This document shows positions 10,990-19,908 of a stretch of 64,000 bases of DNA, in pieces. The stretch is from Aeromonas salmonicida subsp. salmonicida. GTDB lineage: Bacteria > Pseudomonadota > Gammaproteobacteria > Enterobacterales > Aeromonadaceae. Made by a program: the position numbers and the translations under genes. How positions within the stretch are numbered: position 1 is the stretch's first letter; every line of letters begins with the position of its first letter. Below the pieces are notes generated by a model, which was not told the origin of the DNA, ran no database searches, and saw only the letters and a program-made list of their open reading frames with translations. The stretch is taken from contig NZ_LSGW01000044.1 in the NCBI RefSeq assembly GCF_001643305.1, forward strand, positions 186,001-250,000, in the 5' to 3' direction.

Positions 10990-11325
10990 ATGAACCCGGC
11001 CCCCTTCTATCTGCTGGCACCCCTGGTGCTGTTTATCGTGACCCTGGTGCTCTATCGCATCTCTCCGCTGCGAGCCGTCGCCGCCGGCAGTGCCCGCTGG
11101 TTTATCCTGCCCGCCTTCACTCTGTTCATCCTGCTCATAGTGATCAACGGCGCCGCCGATCCCGCCCTGCGCAGCCCGGCCTTTCACTGGCTGATGCCCG
11201 GGCTTGGTTTTGCCCTGACCCTGTTTCCGGCCCTGCCCAAGGCGCTGGTGCCGCGTCTGGCCATCAAGGAGGGTGCCTTCGCCGCCCTCGGCCTGATGCT
11301 GATGAGCCTCGCCATGATTTACTGA
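10990..11325 (+). CDS. Small integral membrane protein, unknown
   Basis: A 111-residue hydrophobic protein with about four predicted membrane segments (about 5-22, 38-56, 66-84 and 92-110). GGAG lies ten bases before the ATG. No catalytic motif is visible and I do not recognise a named family. It sits alone between the DUF2956 gene and a TPR-like gene on the same strand, without clear operon coupling. Confidence 0.65.
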   Translation: MNPAPFYLLAPLVLFIVTLVLYRISPLRAVAAGSARWFILPAFTLFILLIVINGAADPALRSPAFHWLMPGLGFALTLFPALPKALVPRLAIKEGAFAALGLMLMSLAMIY

Positions 11326-11438
11326 TCGGCTGGCCGCTGGCGTTGACATAACTCAAGGGGCGCTCTGTGACGGGCGTCCCTTGTACAAACAATGGCCCGT
11401 AGGCATATTGGTGACAATATCACCGGCAAGGAGGCCAG

Positions 11439-12308
11439 ATGGACAAGTCACCCGATTTCATGGCGCAGTGGAATTATCAGGATCCCGCCGCCAGTGCCCT
11501 GCGTTTTCATGCACTTCTTCCCGAGGCGCGTACGGCAGCCAACCTGCAACTCGAGCTGGAGTTGCTGACCCAGATCGCCCGCACCTATTCCCTGCAGCGC
11601 CAGTTTGCCGAAGCACACCAGCTGCTCGACGACATCGAACTCCGCCTCACCGAGGCCACCCCGCGGGCCCGCCTGCGCGCCCTGCTGGAACGCGGCCGCA
11701 CCTTCAACTCCGCCGGCGACAAAGCCACTGCCAGAACCCTGTTCGAACAAGCCTGGCAGTTGGGGCTCAAGAGCAAGGAGCTCTATCTGGCCATCGATGC
11801 GGCACACATGATAGCCATAGCCGCGCCACTGGAGGAGCAGAGCCGCTGGCATCAGCTGGCCATGGAGCTGGCGGAACGCAGCCAGGATGAAAAGGTGCGC
11901 GGTTGGCTCGCCAGCCTCTACAACAATCAGGGCTGGACCCTGTTCGAGCTGGGACGCTTTGATGAAGCCAGAGTATTCCAGCAAAAGTGTCTGGCCTGGC
12001 ACGAACAACATAACAATACGGCCAAGGCCTTCATCGCCCGCTGGAGTCTGGCGCGACTGACCCGGGCACAGGGGTTGCACGAGCAGGCGCTGGCCGAGCT
12101 GAAGCAGCTGCAGCTGGAGATGACAGAGGCCGGCGAGCCGGAGGATGGCTATCTGTTCGAGGAGCTGGGGGAAAATGCATTGGTGCTGGACGATCCGGCT
12201 GCGCCCGAATACTTCTCCCGCGCCTGGTTTCTGCTGTCACAGGATCGCTGGTTCAAGGCCAACGAGGCGGAGCGACTGGCCAGACTCAAGCAGCTGGCCA
12301 AGCTCTAA
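11439..12308 (+). CDS. TPR-like helical repeat protein
   Basis: A 289-residue soluble protein made almost entirely of helices rich in Ala, Leu and Glu. The pattern is TPR-like: LASLYNNQGWTLFELGRFDEARVFQQKCLAWHEQ (about 150-185) is the clearest repeat and LERGRTFNSAGDKATARTLFEQA another. There is no signal peptide, so it is probably a cytoplasmic protein-interaction scaffold. A strong AAGGAGG precedes the ATG. It is convergent with the luxO-like gene across only about 25 bp. The partner and function are unknown. Confidence 0.7.
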   Translation: MDKSPDFMAQWNYQDPAASALRFHALLPEARTAANLQLELELLTQIARTYSLQRQFAEAHQLLDDIELRLTEATPRARLRALLERGRTFNSAGDKATARTLFEQAWQLGLKSKELYLAIDAAHMIAIAAPLEEQSRWHQLAMELAERSQDEKVRGWLASLYNNQGWTLFELGRFDEARVFQQKCLAWHEQHNNTAKAFIARWSLARLTRAQGLHEQALAELKQLQLEMTEAGEPEDGYLFEELGENALVLDDPAAPEYFSRAWFLLSQDRWFKANEAERLARLKQLAKL

Positions 12309-12332
12309 ACAGGCGCGGCCTCAGTCCCCTGC

Positions 12333-13748
12333 TCAGACCAGACTCGTCTCTTCCCAGCCCTGCTTTTTGCGATAGATGGTGGAGGGACTGATCTCCAGCA
12401 GTGCCGCTGCCTTGGGGATGTTGCCGTCACAGCTGGCGATAGCCTGCTCTATGGTCTCTTTTTCCACCAGCCAGAGCGGGCGTATCGGCGCGTTGAAAGA
12501 AGGCAAGGTGGCACTGCCAGCCGTGGCCAGCGGCGCTGTCGCGGCCAGCATGCTACCCCGACTGCCATTCAGCGGCGGTGGCAAGATGTCAGGACTCACC
12601 AGCTCTCTGTCATTTAGCACCACTATGTTGCGCACCACGTTTTGCAGCTCGCGCACGTTGCCAGGCCAGGGGTAATCGAGCAGTACCCGCGCCGCCTCCA
12701 CATCGAAATCCTTGAAGCGCTTGTTCTCTTCCTTTGCGTAGCTCTGCAACAGGTTACGCGCCAGCAGCAGTATATCCTCGCCGCGCTCGCGCAGCGGTGG
12801 CAGGCTCAGCGGGATCACGTGCAGGCGGTAGTAAAGATCTTCACGAAAACGTCCCGCCTTCACCTCCACCAGCGGATCCCGGTTGGTGGCGCAGACGAAG
12901 CGCACATCCACCGTCTCCAGCTTGCCGCTGCCGACCCGTTGCAGGGTACCGGTCTGGATGAAGCGCAGCAGCTTGCTCTGCAGGTCGAGATCCATCTCGC
13001 AGATCTCGTCCAAGAACAGGGTACCGCCATCAGCCAGACTGGCCGCCCCCTTGCGATCCCCCTGGGCGCCGGTAAAGGAGCCCTTGACGTGACCGAAGAT
13101 CTCGCTCTCCATCAGGTCATGGGGAATGGCGGCGCAGTTGAGCGCTATGAAGGGTTGCTCGCTGCGGGGGCTGCACTGGTGAATGGCCTCTGCGCACACC
13201 TCCTTGCCGGTGCCGCTCTCCCCCGTGATGAAGACGGTCGCCTTGCTCGGCGCCGCGCTCTCTATGATGCGATAGACGGCCTGCATCGGCATGGAGGCAC
13301 CGATAAAGCCGGCGAACGAGCTGCGTTCGAAATTTTCCCGATACTGGGCCACCAGCGAACTGAGTTGCTGATGTTTCAGGGCATTACGGGCAGTAGCACA
13401 GAGCCGCTTGCCGTCAAACGGTTTGGTCAGAAAGTCGAAGGCACCGAGGTGCATCGCCTCCACCGCCACATCCACGGAGCCGTGAGCTGTGATCACCACC
13501 ACGGAACAGGGCAACTGCTGTTCGGTGATCTGCTGCAAAATGTCCATGCCGGACATGTCGGGCAGTTCAAGGTCGAGCAGTACCACAGGTGGCGGGCTGG
13601 TCAGCAGCTGCGCCAACGCCTGCTGACCACAATCGGCCAACAGCACCTCATAGCCATCCTGGGCCAGATACTGTTCATAAACCACCGCCAGACTGCGGGT
13701 ATCTTCCACCAACAGGACTCGAGGTTTGCTTTCAGCCACGGGAGCCAT
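12333..13748 (-). CDS. luxO: LuxO-like sigma-54-dependent response regulator
   Basis: A 471-residue NtrC-class activator. The receiver domain (8-125) has phospho-acceptor D59 in VVLLDLELPDMSG. The AAA+ domain (about 150-380) has Walker A GESGTGKE, the sigma-54 contact loop GSFTGA, Walker B GGTLFLDE and the arginine-finger region FREDLYYRL. The C-terminal Fis-type HTH has NIPKAAALLEISPSTIYRK. Sequence and domain layout match Vibrio LuxO, the quorum-sensing regulator that drives Qrr small RNAs. The receiver lacks the fixed luxU partner usually found next to luxO. The final functional assignment is by similarity only. Confidence 0.85.
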   Translation of the reverse strand: MAPVAESKPRVLLVEDTRSLAVVYEQYLAQDGYEVLLADCGQQALAQLLTSPPPVVLLDLELPDMSGMDILQQITEQQLPCSVVVITAHGSVDVAVEAMHLGAFDFLTKPFDGKRLCATARNALKHQQLSSLVAQYRENFERSSFAGFIGASMPMQAVYRIIESAAPSKATVFITGESGTGKEVCAEAIHQCSPRSEQPFIALNCAAIPHDLMESEIFGHVKGSFTGAQGDRKGAASLADGGTLFLDEICEMDLDLQSKLLRFIQTGTLQRVGSGKLETVDVRFVCATNRDPLVEVKAGRFREDLYYRLHVIPLSLPPLRERGEDILLLARNLLQSYAKEENKRFKDFDVEAARVLLDYPWPGNVRELQNVVRNIVVLNDRELVSPDILPPPLNGSRGSMLAATAPLATAGSATLPSFNAPIRPLWLVEKETIEQAIASCDGNIPKAAALLEISPSTIYRKKQGWEETSLV

Positions 13749-13849
13749 CCTTGCGATTGATTTCGTTGTCTATTTCAGGTCTTGCCCGCCATGTTACCAC
13801 AGCTGGCGCGGCCTCTCTTTTATCCCGCCATTCGCAGGGAGATACAAGT

Positions 13850-13878
13850 AAAAACGGCTCCCTAAGGAGCCGTTTTTT
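13850..13878. terminator. Terminator between luxO and fkpA
   Basis: The stem ACGGCTCC/GGAGCCGT with loop CTAA has A's on one side and T6 on the other. On the minus strand it lies just after the fkpA stop and terminates fkpA. Confidence 0.85.
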
Positions 13879-13891
13879 CAACGATGGGCGC

Positions 13892-14698
13892 TTACTTCTT
13901 GGCGTTGTCGCCATCAGCAGCCGGCTTCTCGATAGCCAGCAGCTCAACATCGAACACCAGCACGGCATTGGCCGGGATGGAACCTGCACCGTGCTCGCCA
14001 TAAGCCAGCTTGGACGGCAGGAAGAACTTGAACTTGGAACCGACCGGCATCAGCTGCACGCCTTCGGTCCAGCCAGGGATAACCTGGTTGAGCGGGAAGG
14101 TAGCCGGCTCACCGCGATCGACGGAGCTGTCGAACTTGGTGCCGTCGGTCAGGGTACCGGTATAGTGAACCTTGACGATGTCAGTGGCTTTCGGCTTGGC
14201 GCCGTCACCCATCTTCTCGACCAGATACTGCAGACCAGATTCGGTGCTCTTCACACCTTCTTTCTTGGCGTTGGCAGTCAGGTACTCTTCACCCTTCTTC
14301 TGGTTATCCACGGCATCCTTGTCAGCCTTGGCCTTGGTCAACTCGTTGATCTTGGCATCGTACTGCTGCAGAACCTTCTGGATCTCCTCGTCAGTCATGC
14401 TGGCTTCTTTACCCAGACCGTCGGTCACACCCTTGAGGATGACACTGTTGTCCAGTTTGATGCCGAGTTCCTGCTGACGTTCCAGGGTATTGGCGATATA
14501 ACGACCCATGGAGAGGCCAATTGCATAGCCGGATTGCTCTTCAAAGCTCTTGGCATCAGCCTTGGGGGCCTCTGCCGGCTTGCTGGCTTCTGCCTTGACC
14601 TCTGCGTTGTTCGCAGCCGGCTTCTCATCTTTTTGGCAAGCAGTCAGACTCACGGCAACCGCCGCAGCCAACAGGGACACCTTCAGAAAATTGTTCAT
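13892..14698 (-). CDS. fkpA: FKBP-type peptidyl-prolyl isomerase FkpA
   Basis: A periplasmic folding catalyst of about 268 residues. The N-terminus MNNFLKVSLLAAAVAVSLTACQK carries an LTAC lipobox, so this version may be lipid-anchored. A dimerisation domain of long helices (about 50-150) precedes the FKBP domain (about 160-255). That domain has VKVHYTGTL, GTKFDSS, VIPGWTEGVQLM, KLAYGEHG and VFDVELL. GGAG seven bases before the MNNF ATG decides the start over an upstream MEKL. It heads the conserved fkpA-slyX-slyD neighbourhood. Confidence 0.93.
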   Translation of the reverse strand: MNNFLKVSLLAAAVAVSLTACQKDEKPAANNAEVKAEASKPAEAPKADAKSFEEQSGYAIGLSMGRYIANTLERQQELGIKLDNSVILKGVTDGLGKEASMTDEEIQKVLQQYDAKINELTKAKADKDAVDNQKKGEEYLTANAKKEGVKSTESGLQYLVEKMGDGAKPKATDIVKVHYTGTLTDGTKFDSSVDRGEPATFPLNQVIPGWTEGVQLMPVGSKFKFFLPSKLAYGEHGAGSIPANAVLVFDVELLAIEKPAADGDNAKK

Positions 14699-14817
14699 CA
14701 GTTTCTCCAAAACTCTAAATACCGCTCTCGGTTCCTTCGTGAAATGAGAGGTTTATCGTGATAAGCGCCTTATACTAACGCCGTGATCGCAGGTAACGAA
14801 AGCATGAGACAGGAAAA

Positions 14818-15786
14818 ATGATAAAAAGTGCCATTTATCTCATCGGTATTTGTCTGACACTGACCGGTTGCGAGCAGAGCTCCCGGCCGGGCCAACAAGT
14901 CACACTCGCCAATCAGGGTCTGCTGAGTGCAGACCTTGCCAGCGATGGCAAGCAGGCCATCGTCTCCAGCCTGGGACAGGGCACTGTCGTGTGGGATCTG
15001 GAACAGGGAAAGGAGCGCTGGCGCTGGCGCCAGTCAGACAATCAGGACAACTTCGTCATCGTTACCCGCTTCTCGGCAGACAACAGCCATGCGGTGACCG
15101 CCACCCTGGATACCTTCGCCATCTGGCGCCTGCAAGATGGTCAGTCCCAAGGCTACTACTCGCTACCTGAATCCAAACTGAGGGACATAGCGCTGTCGGC
15201 CAATGGCCGCCAGGTGCTGATCGGGCGTGAAGATGGCAAGGCGGAGGTGGTCGATACCCAGAGCGGCCGCCGGCTGCAATTTCTCGGCCACACCGAGCAG
15301 GTCAATACGGTGGATCTCTCCGCCAATGGTCGCTACGCCCTCACCGGCGGCAACGACTACAGCGCCTATCTGTGGGATACCCGCTCAGGTCAGGTGGTAT
15401 GGCGTTTCAACCACGCTGGTCGGGTGGTGATGGCAAGGCTCGATCCCCAGGGCCGTTTCGCCTTCACAGCGGACAGCCGCCAGGCCAGCATCTGGGATCT
15501 CAAGACAGGCAAGGAGGTGAGCCGGTTGCAGTTCGCGCACCGCTTCGAGGTCTACACCAGTGCCCGCTTCGTCAACGACGGCAAATGGCTCATCACGGGT
15601 GCCCCCTCCCGCCAGCTCTCCCTGTGGCAGGTGAGCGATGGCACCCAACTGCAAAGCTGGCTCGTCTCACCCCATCCCAAGGTGAAACCGCCGAGTGCAG
15701 TGGTCTACGGCGTGGCTTTGCGCGACAATAGTCACCTTGTCAGCGCCAGCTCCAGTGGTCTGGCCGAAATCTGGACTATCAAGTAA
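14818..15786 (+). CDS. WD40-repeat lipoprotein
   Basis: A 322-residue protein with lipobox LTGC near residue 18. At least five WD/YVTN-like blades follow, such as GQGTVVWDLEQGKERW, NDYSAYLWDTRSGQVVW, SRQASIWDLKTGKEV and RQLSLWQVSDGTQLQSW. It is probably an envelope-anchored beta-propeller for protein interaction. AGGA precedes the ATG. It is transcribed divergently from fkpA and followed 14 bp later by slyX, probably in one transcript. E. coli has no gene at this position between fkpA and slyX. The partner is unknown. Confidence 0.8.
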   Translation: MIKSAIYLIGICLTLTGCEQSSRPGQQVTLANQGLLSADLASDGKQAIVSSLGQGTVVWDLEQGKERWRWRQSDNQDNFVIVTRFSADNSHAVTATLDTFAIWRLQDGQSQGYYSLPESKLRDIALSANGRQVLIGREDGKAEVVDTQSGRRLQFLGHTEQVNTVDLSANGRYALTGGNDYSAYLWDTRSGQVVWRFNHAGRVVMARLDPQGRFAFTADSRQASIWDLKTGKEVSRLQFAHRFEVYTSARFVNDGKWLITGAPSRQLSLWQVSDGTQLQSWLVSPHPKVKPPSAVVYGVALRDNSHLVSASSSGLAEIWTIK

Positions 15787-15800
15787 GGACCTAAAGGCCC

Positions 15801-16016
15801 ATGAGTCAGCAACTTAACGATCGCATCGAAACTCTGGAAAGCCGTCTCGCCTTCGCCGAATACACGGTGGAACAGCTCAACGACGAGGTCACCACCCAGG
15901 GCCGTGAGCTGGATCGACTCAAGCACCAGATCCAGCTGCTGGTAGATAAACTGCAAAGCGTACAACCTAGCCAGATTGCCAGCATGGCCGAAGAGACGCC
16001 GCCCCCTCACTACTGA
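15801..16016 (+). CDS. slyX: SlyX family coiled-coil protein
   Basis: A 71-residue protein (E. coli SlyX 72) beginning MSQQLNDRIETLESRLAFAE. Heptad-like Leu/Ile spacing is present throughout, and the characteristic ending is PPPHY. It is a small coiled-coil protein of unknown function, conserved next to slyD. The slyD gene is convergent across a shared terminator. Confidence 0.92.
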   Translation: MSQQLNDRIETLESRLAFAEYTVEQLNDEVTTQGRELDRLKHQIQLLVDKLQSVQPSQIASMAEETPPPHY

Positions 16017-16035
16017 GCGGTTGTCTCTGCACCAT

Positions 16036-16067
16036 AAAAAAACCCGCGATAAACGCGGGTTTTTTTA
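16036..16067. terminator. Bidirectional terminator between slyX and slyD
   Basis: The stem AACCCGCG/CGCGGGTT with loop ATAAA has A7 on the left and T7 on the right. Confidence 0.9.
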
Positions 16068-16090
16068 TCGGGCCAGGCCCGGGGCACAGA

Positions 16091-16684
16091 TCAGTGCTGG
16101 TGACCCTTGCCACCGCAGCCGCCGCCACCGCAGCAACCGCCATGACCCTGCTCATCGCCATGGTCATGATCGTGATCGTGATCGTGGTCATGGTCGTGAC
16201 CATGATCGTGACCGCAACCACCGGCACCGTGAACGTGGCCGTGAGCCAGCTCTTCGGCAGTGGCGGCACGGACGTCCTTGATCTCGACCTTGAAGCCCAG
16301 GGTCACGCCAGCCAACGGATGGTTGCCATCTACCTTGACGAACGCTTCGGACACTTCAATGACGGTAACCGGGCGGTGACCATCGTCAGTCTCGGCCACA
16401 AAAGTATCCCCTTCAGACACTTCCATGCCGTCAAACAACTCGCCAGGTACTTCTTGCACCAGGGTTTCGTCGTATTCGCCATATGCCTGGCTCGGTGCCA
16501 GAGTAAGGTCGAACGCCTCGCCCACGCTACGGCCTTCCAGCTCGGCTTCGAGGCCGGAGACCAGATAACGGGTACCGTGCAGATACACCAGAGGCTCTTT
16601 ACCGACAGTGGTGTCGATGACTTCACCATGTTCGTCAGTGACTGTGTATTCCAGCGTAACCACGCTCAGGGGAGCTACTTTCAT
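16091..16684 (-). CDS. slyD: FKBP-type isomerase and metallochaperone SlyD
   Basis: A cytoplasmic 197-residue protein (E. coli 196). The FKBP domain is split by the IF chaperone domain: LEYTVTDEHGEVIDTT, YLHGTRYLVSGLEAELEG and an IF insert of about 70-125. The C-terminal tail contains an HD dipeptide run and the Cys-rich GHGGCCGGGGCGGKGHQH, which binds nickel and other metals. SlyD assists protein folding and hydrogenase nickel insertion. AGGA precedes the ATG. The repetitive GATCGT/GATCAT DNA in the tail is coding, not a separate repeat element. Confidence 0.95.
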   Translation of the reverse strand: MKVAPLSVVTLEYTVTDEHGEVIDTTVGKEPLVYLHGTRYLVSGLEAELEGRSVGEAFDLTLAPSQAYGEYDETLVQEVPGELFDGMEVSEGDTFVAETDDGHRPVTVIEVSEAFVKVDGNHPLAGVTLGFKVEIKDVRAATAEELAHGHVHGAGGCGHDHGHDHDHDHDHDHDHGDEQGHGGCCGGGGCGGKGHQH

Positions 16685-16838
16685 GTCAGGGATCCTGCGG
16701 ATAGAAAAAAACGGGCTCAGAATACCTCAAAAAGGTGGCCAAGCATATGGTCGGGCCCCCTCCGTCATGATGAAAAAGTCATCACTGCGAAACGGGATGA
16801 GCCTTACTTACGCCCCCTTTCTGGTACTGCTGATGACC

Positions 16839-17045
16839 TCACTCGGGACGAAACACTCCTATGACCTGTTCGGTCTCACGGGTTAGCTTGTTCACCTCGG
16901 CCTGAGTCTGCACCTGGGTATCCCCGCAGTCGACACAGGTCACCTTCTCGACTCCATGCTCCATATACAGCATCATGGTGTCCATTTTGCCGCATGCTGG
17001 GCACACAGCGCCGGCAATGAAGCGTTTTTTACGTCTGGTTTCCAT
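16839..17045 (-). CDS. yheV: YheV family putative metal-binding protein
   Basis: A 68-residue protein with two Cys pairs, VCPACGKMD and VTCVDCGDT, forming a likely zinc ribbon. It opens METRRKKRFIAGA. YheV proteins are conserved near slyD in enterobacteria; their function is unknown. A strong GGAGGT lies ten bases before the ATG. It is divergent from the regulator-like gene. Confidence 0.85.
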   Translation of the reverse strand: METRRKKRFIAGAVCPACGKMDTMMLYMEHGVEKVTCVDCGDTQVQTQAEVNKLTRETEQVIGVFRPE

Positions 17046-17084
17046 TTTTGTTACCTCCAGGCAGCATCATATCAGGGTTTTTAC

Positions 17085-17771
17085 ATGCATCACGCCATCG
17101 AATGTCAGCATTTTTCCTCCCCTCACCTGCAGGTCGGCGGCCGCAAACGCGCGCCGCTGGGCCAGTTGCTGCGAATAACCCGGGGCGGGGCGCTGCTGCG
17201 ACTTGGCCAGCATGAATTGCTGCTGACAGCGGGCAACAGTTTCTGGCTCTGCGCCGATGCCCTCGCTGCCTTCAGCCCGCTGGCAGGCTGCCATTATGAT
17301 TTGCTGACTTGTTCCCCGCGGGTTGCCCAACCTGCACAGGCAGGCTGGTTGCACCCGACACCACTACTTGATGCCCTGTTCGACAGCCTGACTCAGTGGC
17401 AACGCCCACGCGACTGGCAAGGGGCCTATGGTTATCGCCTGCAGGTGATGCTTGACGAGCTTCAGGCCTGTCCTCTCGCGCAACATGGTGACCAGATGCT
17501 GCAAGGCGCTTGGCGGGCACTGGCAGGCCAGCAAATAGGCAGTGACGCCGCCTGGCAGGCGTGCCTCTCCCAGCGAGGCATGACAGATCCGGGCCTAGCG
17601 GCCGATGCCCTGAGCGCCCAGTGGCAGCTGCTGCAAGCTGTGCGCCTGCTCAAGAGCGGCAGCAAACGGGAACTGGTGATAGCCAAGCTCGGCTACCGGG
17701 ACGAAGAGGCTCTCGCCCAAGCGTGTCAGCACTGGCTTGGCGCCAGCCTGGACCAGCAAGTACCCGCCTGA
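17085..17771 (+). CDS. AraC-like protein with cupin domain and degenerate C-terminus
   Basis: About 228 residues. The N-terminal 15-75 resembles an AraC-type cupin (LGQLLRITRGGALLRLGQHE, LLTAGNSFWLCADALAAF). The C-terminal 130-225 is helical and ends LVIAKLGYRDEEALAQACQHW, which recalls the second HTH of AraC proteins (GY-x-x-x-x-x-F). No clean first HTH is visible. The in-frame ATG (MHHAIECQ) was chosen over a longer frame that would overlap yheV on the other strand. It is only about 40 bp from the divergent yheV. DNA binding is likely but not certain. Confidence 0.6.
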   Translation: MHHAIECQHFSSPHLQVGGRKRAPLGQLLRITRGGALLRLGQHELLLTAGNSFWLCADALAAFSPLAGCHYDLLTCSPRVAQPAQAGWLHPTPLLDALFDSLTQWQRPRDWQGAYGYRLQVMLDELQACPLAQHGDQMLQGAWRALAGQQIGSDAAWQACLSQRGMTDPGLAADALSAQWQLLQAVRLLKSGSKRELVIAKLGYRDEEALAQACQHWLGASLDQQVPA

Positions 17772-17886
17772 TCTCCCCTGATTGCCATGACCCGCACAGA
17801 CACGCCATAGGATCAGCAAGGTGAATAAATGGGTGAAATGAGTCCAGTTTTACGGCGCACGGTCGCTAATAACGGGAGGGCCATTT

Positions 17887-17897
17887 CGCCTATAATC
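17887..17897 (+). promoter_or_regulatory. Putative cheV promoter -10 region
   Basis: A perfect TATAAT lies 57 bp before the cheV ATG and is embedded in CGCCTATAATC. No good sigma-70 -35 box lies 17 bp upstream. The GCCTATAA core also resembles the flagellar sigma-28 -10 (GCCGATAA), which would suit a chemotaxis gene. Confidence 0.4.
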
Positions 17898-17953
17898 CTT
17901 TATGCTAGGGGCCTGAATTGACTGATACCGTTTTGACTCACAGGACATCTGCC

Positions 17954-18853
17954 ATGAAAAGCAAGGCCAACCAATCCCAGGGCATGTTGCTGTTTCATCT
18001 CTCGGCCAAACAATCCTTTGCCATCGGCACCCTCAAGGTGAAGGAGATAGTGCCTTACACCCAGCTCACGGCCATGCCGCACTCGCACCCGACCGTGCTC
18101 GGCGCCGCCAGCATGCGGGGCACCACAATCCCGGTGATCGACATGGCCATGGCGGTGGGTTATCGCCCTATCAGCAAGGAGGAAATGCCGAGCTGCTTCA
18201 TCATCATCACCGACTGTCGCCGCACCCTGGTGGGCTTTCTGGTGCGCGGCATCGACAAGATCACCGAGTGTAACTGGCGCGATATCGAGTCCCCTCCCGC
18301 GGCTCTCGGCCATAACGTGTTCGTGACCGGGGTGACCCGGGTCAACGACCAGCTGATCCAGTTGCTGGATGTGGAACTGATACTGTCACGGGTCTACCCG
18401 GACGACCCCAGCCACCTCTATCCGGTGCTGACCGATGTGCAGCGGGAGCGGATCAAGCCGATGCGGATCCTGCTGGTGGATGACTCCTCCGTCGCCCGCC
18501 GCCAGCTGATGGCCGCCCTCGACTACATCAATATTCCCTACGAAGTCTGCACCAACGGCAAGGATGCACTGGCCCTGATGCAGGCTCGCGCCAGCCAGAA
18601 GACTCCCATAGATATCCTGGTGAGCGACATAGAGATGCCGGGACTCGACGGCTATGAACTGGCCTTCGAGGTGCAAAGCGATGCGACGCTGGCGGGTGCC
18701 TACATCATCCTGCACACCTCGCTCTCCAGCGAGATCAGCGTGGAACGTGCCCATCAGGTGGGTGCCCACGAGGCGCTGACCAAGTTTGAGGCCAACGAAA
18801 TGGTCCAGGCCATGTTGCGCGGTGCCGAGCACCACGACAGCCTGCTGGCCTGA
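17954..18853 (+). CDS. cheV: Chemotaxis protein CheV (CheW-REC fusion)
   Basis: A 299-residue coupling protein. The CheW-like domain (about 8-150) has FAIGTLKVKEIVPY, GAASMRGTTIPVIDM and GFLVRGIDKI. The receiver domain (about 170-295) has LLVDDSS, the acceptor Asp in ILVSDIEMPGLDG and a Lys in ALTKFEA. CheV couples receptors to CheA and uses its receiver for adaptation. AGGA eight bases before the ATG (MKSKANQS) decides the start over an upstream TTG. It is an isolated chemotaxis gene with no che operon nearby. A terminator follows. Confidence 0.93.
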   Translation: MKSKANQSQGMLLFHLSAKQSFAIGTLKVKEIVPYTQLTAMPHSHPTVLGAASMRGTTIPVIDMAMAVGYRPISKEEMPSCFIIITDCRRTLVGFLVRGIDKITECNWRDIESPPAALGHNVFVTGVTRVNDQLIQLLDVELILSRVYPDDPSHLYPVLTDVQRERIKPMRILLVDDSSVARRQLMAALDYINIPYEVCTNGKDALALMQARASQKTPIDILVSDIEMPGLDGYELAFEVQSDATLAGAYIILHTSLSSEISVERAHQVGAHEALTKFEANEMVQAMLRGAEHHDSLLA

Positions 18854-18860
18854 CCAAAAT

Positions 18861-18891
18861 CGGCGAGAAGCGTCCCTTCTCGCCGTGCTTT
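18861..18891 (+). terminator. Rho-independent terminator after cheV
   Basis: The stem CGGCGAGAAG/CTTCTCGCCG with loop CGTCC is followed by TGCTTTTC. Confidence 0.75.
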
Positions 18892-18924
18892 TCATTGCCC
18901 TGATGCCTGCTTCGGATACCCATC

Positions 18925-19908
18925 ATGCTCATAGAGAGTCACTTCCATGCCCCCTGGTGGGCGCGCAATCCCCATCTGCAAACCATATTGCCAAAGTGGT
19001 TGCGACGAGCCCCCGCCCGTTTCGTGCCTGAACGTTTTGAACTGGCAGACGGGGACTTCGTCGATCTCGCCTGGAGCGGTGACATCAGCCAGGGGGAGCG
19101 GCCACTGATAGTGCTGTTTCACGGCCTGGAGGGGAGCATCCACTCCCACTATGCCAAAGGGTTGTTTGCCCATCTGCAGCGCCAGGGAGACGAGGCGGTA
19201 CTGATGCATTTTCGCGGCTGCAGCGGCGAGCCCAACCGCCTGCTGCAGGCCTATCACTCCGGTGCCATTGAGGATGCACAGGCGCTGATCGCCGAGCTAG
19301 GACGGCGCTTTCCCGGCAAGCCGATGATCGCCATCGGCTATTCACTGGGGGGCAACATGCTGGTCAATCTGCTGGCGCGGGCCTGCCCGAAGGAATTGAA
19401 GGCAGCCGTGGTGATCTCGGCACCGCTACAGCTCGACAGCTGCGCCGATCGGGTCAATCAGGGATTCTCGCGGGTGTACCAAAACTATCTGCTGCGCACC
19501 ATGCGCCATAACCTGCAAAGCAAGATCCGTCGCCAGGCCGAGGCGGGCAAACGCTGGCAGCCGCAGCAGGTACAAGCGATTGCTACCCTGCGCGACTTCG
19601 ACGAGCAGGTCACGGCACCCCTGCACGGCTTTGCCAGTGCGGACCACTATTACCAGAGCTGCTCGGGTCTGGGGCTACTGGCACGCATCCCCATTCCTAC
19701 CCTGGTGATCCACGCTGCCGACGATCCCTTCATGACGGATGCTGTGATCCCGCGGCCGGAGCAACTCTCACCCATGGTGCGTTACGAGTTGAGTCGGCGG
19801 GGAGGCCATGTGGGCTTCCTGCACGGCACGCCCTGGCGGCCCCGCTTCTGGCTGGAGGAGCGCATCAGCCAATGGTTGCAGGAGCAGACTCAGGGGGCCA
19901 TCAGGTAG
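18925..19908 (+). CDS. yheT: YheT family alpha/beta hydrolase
   Basis: A 327-residue hydrolase. It has the N-terminal PWWARNPHLQTILP signature of the YheT/ABHD1-3 family and oxyanion region LFHGLEGS. The nucleophile elbow is GYSLGGN, the acid is in HAADDPFM and the His in GGHVGF. It probably acts on lipids or short esters; the substrate is unknown. In E. coli yheT is directly followed by yheU. Here a convergent diguanylate cyclase gene intervenes and overlaps the yheT 3' end by 19 bp. Confidence 0.92.
   Translation: MLIESHFHAPWWARNPHLQTILPKWLRRAPARFVPERFELADGDFVDLAWSGDISQGERPLIVLFHGLEGSIHSHYAKGLFAHLQRQGDEAVLMHFRGCSGEPNRLLQAYHSGAIEDAQALIAELGRRFPGKPMIAIGYSLGGNMLVNLLARACPKELKAAVVISAPLQLDSCADRVNQGFSRVYQNYLLRTMRHNLQSKIRRQAEAGKRWQPQQVQAIATLRDFDEQVTAPLHGFASADHYYQSCSGLGLLARIPIPTLVIHAADDPFMTDAVIPRPEQLSPMVRYELSRRGGHVGFLHGTPWRPRFWLEERISQWLQEQTQGAIR

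Noticed and set aside
13749..13891. Possible Qrr small RNA or sigma-54 promoter next to luxO
   Set aside because: I looked for a TGGCAC-N5-TTGC promoter and the conserved Qrr core and found neither in this interval.
16140..16215. Repetitive GATCGT/GTCATG DNA resembling a simple repeat or CRISPR-like array
   Set aside because: It encodes the His-Asp tail of SlyD, a known family feature; there are no spacers.
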